A DNA stretch of 57,944 bases from Nevskiaceae bacterium (GTDB lineage: Bacteria; Pseudomonadota; Gammaproteobacteria; Nevskiales; Nevskiaceae): assembly GCA_021731445.1 (NCBI GenBank), contig JAKFXK010000022.1, positions 1 to 57,944 of the forward strand, read 5' to 3'. The translations under genes and the position numbers were made by a program. This document shows positions 55,464-57,944 of this stretch, piece after piece (within the stretch, counting starts at the first letter, position 1; every line of letters starts with the position of its first letter). Below the pieces are notes generated by a model. It saw only the letters and a list, made by a program, of their open reading frames with translations. It searched no databases and had not been told where the DNA came from.

Positions 55464-56177
55464 TCATTGCTTGCCTGGCAGCAGCGGGACAAAGCTCACG
55501 CCCATGAGATTCTGCACCGTGCTGCCGGTCGCCGTGCGGGTGATGAGTTGCAGGGTATGCGGCGAGTCTGTGGTGCCTGCGGAGCTGGCCTGCCCCACCG
55601 GAATCACCAGCCGCCCACCGACCTTGAGCTGTGCCACCAGCTCTGGCGACACGCGCATCGCGCCAGCTGTGACGAGAATGCCGTCATAGGGTGCAAAGGC
55701 GCCCCAGCCCTCGGTGCCATCGGCATAGCCGAAATGCACGTTGCGGACGTTCATCTCGCCCAGCCGGCGGCGCGCCAGTTCACTGAGCGCCTTGATGCGC
55801 TCGACCGTGAACACCGTGCCGCACAGTGGTGCGAGCACCGCCGTCTGGTAGCCGGAGCCGGTGCCGATCTCCAGCACCTTGTCGAGCTTGGCAGCATCGC
55901 CGAGCAGCGCCTGGGTCATCAGCGCCACGATGCGGGCCTGACTCAGGGTCTGGGCGTGGCCGATGGGCGCGGTGAGGTCCGGGTGGTAAGCCTGGCCCTG
56001 AAAGGCCGATTCGACGAACTCGTGGCGCGGCACCCGTGCCATCACCGCCAGCACGCGCTCGTCCTTCACGCCCAGTTCGCGCAGCTTGTCGATCAGCTTG
56101 TTGCGGGCACCGGCCGTGGGCGCGGCGCGTTGCGCCGCAGCATCCAGGCGGGACTGCGGACTAGAGAGTGTTGGCAT
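55464..56177 (-). CDS. pcm: Protein-L-isoaspartate O-methyltransferase, start rebuilt by a repeat element
   Basis: Pcm repairs isoaspartyl residues in aged proteins using SAM. Motifs are the VLEIGTGSGYQTAVLA SAM loop, the HAQTLSQARIVALMTQAL active-site region, and PYDGILVTAGA. With the ATG at 56177 it has 237 residues; a GTG at 56189 would add four. Both starts lie inside the terminal repeat of the 56161-56432 element, so the first residues MPTLSS are element-derived. Removing the element and one CTAG joins an ATG overlapping the surE stop (TGATG) in frame to pcm (MASPQSR). This suggests the original start was there. It remains upstream of dedA and nlpD. Confidence 0.93.
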   Translation of the reverse strand: MPTLSSPQSRLDAAAQRAAPTAGARNKLIDKLRELGVKDERVLAVMARVPRHEFVESAFQGQAYHPDLTAPIGHAQTLSQARIVALMTQALLGDAAKLDKVLEIGTGSGYQTAVLAPLCGTVFTVERIKALSELARRRLGEMNVRNVHFGYADGTEGWGAFAPYDGILVTAGAMRVSPELVAQLKVGGRLVIPVGQASSAGTTDSPHTLQLITRTATGSTVQNLMGVSFVPLLPGKQ

Positions 56178-56432
56178 ATGAATGGTCACTGCGGCGGAAG
56201 GCTGTTTTGGGGCAGTGCAAGGAAGCGAGACCGCGCAATAGTCGAACTATTGAAGGTCTTGCTGACGCAGCAATGCCCCAAAACAGTCCCGCCCCTAAGG
56301 GTTGCTGGCCAAAAAGCCGCCATGCTGCGTTGCGAACCTCGCAAAGGCTCCAGCCTTTGCGTCGGCTCGCGCCTTGCCTGGCGGCTTTTTGGTCAGCAAC
56401 GCAGCGATCATTCATATGCCAACACTCTCTAG
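56161..56432 (-). mobile_element. 272-bp palindromic repeat element, copy 2 (MITE-like)
   Basis: Same length and plan as the copy at 30918-31189, in the opposite orientation. CTAG bounds both ends; the terminal repeats (56161-56193 and 56400-56432) match at 31 of 33 positions. Arm B (56202-56286) is closed by CTGTTTTGGGGCA with apex CAATAG-TCGAA-CTATTG. Arm A (56309-56392) is closed by CCAAAAAGCCGCC with apex GCAAAGGC-TCCA-GCCTTTGC. The apexes are unrelated in sequence to copy 1 but still paired. Three terminal-repeat positions differ from copy 1 at both ends at once. Each strand carries an 85-codon frame (56178-56432 plus, 56161-56415 minus). It lies at the surE-pcm junction. Confidence 0.9.
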
Positions 56433-56435
56433 CCA

Positions 56436-57188
56436 TCAGGCTTCGATCCAGCGTTTGAGGCTGTCCAGCGCCGAATGCTTGGTGAGGTCGACCAGCAGCG
56501 GTGTAACCGACACATAACCGTTGTTGACGGCGTGGAAGTCGGTACCAGGGCCGGCGTCTTCCTCCGGCCCCGCCGCACCCACCCACCAGATCGGACGGCC
56601 GCGCGGATCCTCGCCCTGCACTGCCGACTCCGCCGTGCGGCGATGGCCCAAGCGTGTCACCAGCATGCCCTTGAGCTGCTCATACGGCAGATCCGGCACG
56701 TTGACGTTGAGGATGGTGTCGCGCGGCAGCGGCACGCGCTGCAGGCGCTCGATCAGCTCCAGCGTCACCCTGGCAGCGGTCGGGTAGTGGCGGGCATTGT
56801 GTTCGACACAGCTCACCGCGATGGCGGCGGTGGCGAGGCGACGACCCTCCATGGCAGCCGCGACGGTACCGGAATAAATGGTGTCGTCACCCAGGTTGGC
56901 CCCCGCATTGATGCCAGAGACCACCATGTCCGGTGCCTCTTCGAGCAGGCCGGTCAATGCCAGGTGCACGCAGTCGGTCGGCGTGCCATCGACACACCAA
57001 CCCTCGAGGTCGCCGTGGTCATGCCGTTGCGGGCGCAAGGGATGCAGGATGGTCAGCGAGTTGGAGGCACCGCTGCGGTTGCGGTCTGGCGCGACGATCT
57101 GCACCTTGTGTTTTTCGGCGAGCGTGGCCGCCAGCACCCTGAGACCGGGGGCAGTGCAACCATCATCGTTGGAGACCAGTATCTTCAT
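56436..57188 (-). CDS. surE: 5'/3'-nucleotidase SurE
   Basis: SurE removes phosphate from nucleoside monophosphates and helps stationary-phase survival. The 250 residues begin MKILVSNDDGCTAPG, with metal ligands Asp8 and Asp9. The Ser ligand lies in RSGASNSLT near residue 40 and the Asn in VSGINAGANLGDD near 93. The stop overlaps an ATG (TGATG) that was probably the original pcm start; copy 2 of the repeat element begins within four bases. It is divergent from the Smr-domain gene across 60 bases. Confidence 0.95.
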   Translation of the reverse strand: MKILVSNDDGCTAPGLRVLAATLAEKHKVQIVAPDRNRSGASNSLTILHPLRPQRHDHGDLEGWCVDGTPTDCVHLALTGLLEEAPDMVVSGINAGANLGDDTIYSGTVAAAMEGRRLATAAIAVSCVEHNARHYPTAARVTLELIERLQRVPLPRDTILNVNVPDLPYEQLKGMLVTRLGHRRTAESAVQGEDPRGRPIWWVGAAGPEEDAGPGTDFHAVNNGYVSVTPLLVDLTKHSALDSLKRWIEA

Positions 57189-57248
57189 GGCAGCGCGCCG
57201 ACCTTGCGCGCATTTCGTTTGTCCGGGGGAGCGGCTATTTTACCTGCC

Positions 57249-57797
57249 ATGAAGCGTGCCGACTCCGCCGAAGATGAATCGCCTCAGGACTTCTCCACGG
57301 CCCTTGCGGGGGTGCGACGGATGCCGCCGTCCGACCGCCTGCCGCCAGTACTGAAACCACTGCCGTCACCGCAACCGCGCCAGCGACTGCTGGATGACAT
57401 CGCGGTGATGGCGGAGCTGTTGCAGGAGCCGCTGAACCCGGAGGATTTTGAGTCCGGCGACACGCTGGGCTATCGCGGCGAGGGCATCCAGGACAGCGTC
57501 TGGAAAAAACTCCGTCGTGGTCAGTTTCGCGTGCAGGCCGAGTGCGACCTGCATGGCCTCAATCGCGAGGATGCGCGGCTGGAAATCGGGCGGTTCCTTA
57601 TCCACTGCGGTGCGCATGACCTGCGCTGTGTGCGGGTCATCCATGGCAAGGGCAATGGCTCACCCAATTCCGGCCCGGTCATCAAGCGTGCGCTCGATGG
57701 CTGGCTGCGCAAGCGCAAGGAAGTGTTGGCGTTCTGTTCGGCCCGCGCGCACGACGGCGGCACGGGCGCGGTGTATGTGCTGCTGAGAGCGTGCTGA
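57249..57797 (+). CDS. Smr-domain protein (putative DNA/RNA endonuclease)
   Basis: A 182-residue protein. The C-terminal Smr domain (about 98-182) has ECDLHGLNREDARLEIGRFL with the DLHG motif, VRVIHGKGNGS with the HGKG motif, and the closing GGTGAVYVLLR strand. The N-terminal 95 residues are Pro-rich and charged, as in YdaF/SmrA-type proteins. Smr domains nick DNA or cut RNA; SmrB of E. coli cuts mRNA at collided ribosomes, and this protein may act similarly. The frame is open upstream across surE; the ATG at 57249 gives the normal size. Confidence 0.9.
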   Translation: MKRADSAEDESPQDFSTALAGVRRMPPSDRLPPVLKPLPSPQPRQRLLDDIAVMAELLQEPLNPEDFESGDTLGYRGEGIQDSVWKKLRRGQFRVQAECDLHGLNREDARLEIGRFLIHCGAHDLRCVRVIHGKGNGSPNSGPVIKRALDGWLRKRKEVLAFCSARAHDGGTGAVYVLLRAC

Positions 57798-57830
57798 GGC
57801 CGCCAGCCGAAGGCTTCGCGTGTCCTGCCC

Positions 57831-57944
57831 TCACTTGGCACTAGAGCCGGTGCCCGAACTGCCACTCGTCCCACCAGAATCCGTGGTGCCGGTGCCACCA
57901 CCCGGCGTCGGGGTGGGTGAGGGAGTTGGTGTTGGTGTCGGCGT
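57831..57944 (-). CDS. C-terminal tail of an unknown Thr-Pro-rich protein (partial)
   Basis: On the minus strand, an open frame of 37 codons enters from the right edge and ends in TGA. It starts with alternating Thr-Pro and Ser-Pro (seven dipeptides) and ends with a Gly/Ser/Thr-rich stretch finishing SSAK. Such low-complexity tails are common in exported proteins and autotransporter-like or cellulose-binding proteins. Nothing more can be said without the rest of the gene. The 33 bases between it and the Smr gene show no terminator. Confidence 0.5.
   Translation of the reverse strand, partial: TPTPTPTPSPTPTPGGGTGTTDSGGTSGSSGTGSSAK

Noticed and set aside
57831-57944. Tandem DNA repeat or CRISPR-like array at the right edge
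   Set aside because: The periodicity is only the codon-level Thr-Pro alternation; units are not spaced by unique sequence and the stretch is a simple coding tail.

Overview
The window is a high-GC proteobacterial chromosome segment, almost certainly gammaproteobacterial. The evidence is conserved gene order: fadBA; a SAM methyltransferase-rnhA-dnaQ block; tRNA-Leu-tig-clpP-clpX-lon-hupB-tRNA-Val-tRNA-Asp-ppiD; alaC-hom-thrC; and surE-pcm-dedA-nlpD. Two-gene homoserine/threonine synthesis, a PhaF-like phasin, a sphingomonad/xanthomonad-style TonB receptor and a GlyGly-CTERM-like tail suggest a Nevskiales/Xanthomonadales-type lineage, but I cannot fix the genus.

Layout. 1-83: start of a cytochrome b561 gene. 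272-4613: beta-oxidation complex fadBA and a divergent phasin. 4676-7545: ArsR-methyltransferase fusion, then dnaQ, rnhA and a methyltransferase on the other strand. 7792-16663: eight tightly packed genes (two large TPR proteins, a TPR lipoprotein, a small periplasmic protein, one TolQ/ExbB, two TolR/ExbD and a TonB-like protein with an AgmX/PglI-type C-terminus). This looks like a compact relative of the Myxococcus Agl-Glt envelope machine. 16700-20685: fabI, a dicarboxylate/amino acid symporter and ppiD. 20771-31279: tRNAs and protein quality-control genes, with a TonB-dependent receptor lodged between lon and hupB. 31380-33483: hemP and a haem-type ABC transporter behind a Fur-box-like site. 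33596-42768: a degenerate GGDEF/EAL protein, an RND pump with adaptor, an acyltransferase and a lipoprotein. 42869-50228: a secreted BNR-repeat/FN3 protein, recJ, and a glycosyltransferase-YaiO exopolysaccharide pair. 50251-57188: threonine and alanine genes and the surE-pcm-dedA-nlpD string, without rpoS after nlpD. 57249-57944: an Smr-domain gene and the tail of a Thr-Pro-rich protein.

The most unusual finding is a pair of 272-bp structured repeats at 30918-31189 and 56161-56432. Each is bounded by CTAG and a roughly 33-bp terminal inverted repeat, and each folds into a multi-arm structure. They have identical length and are inserted in opposite orientation. They differ in sequence mainly where pairing is preserved, and in both copies each strand carries an 85-codon reading frame running from one terminal repeat to the other. 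The second copy sits inside the start of pcm and appears to have replaced its start codon. The second notable unit is the 7792-16663 proton-driven TPR/ExbBD cluster.

No CRISPR array, rRNA, prophage or complete autonomous insertion sequence is visible.
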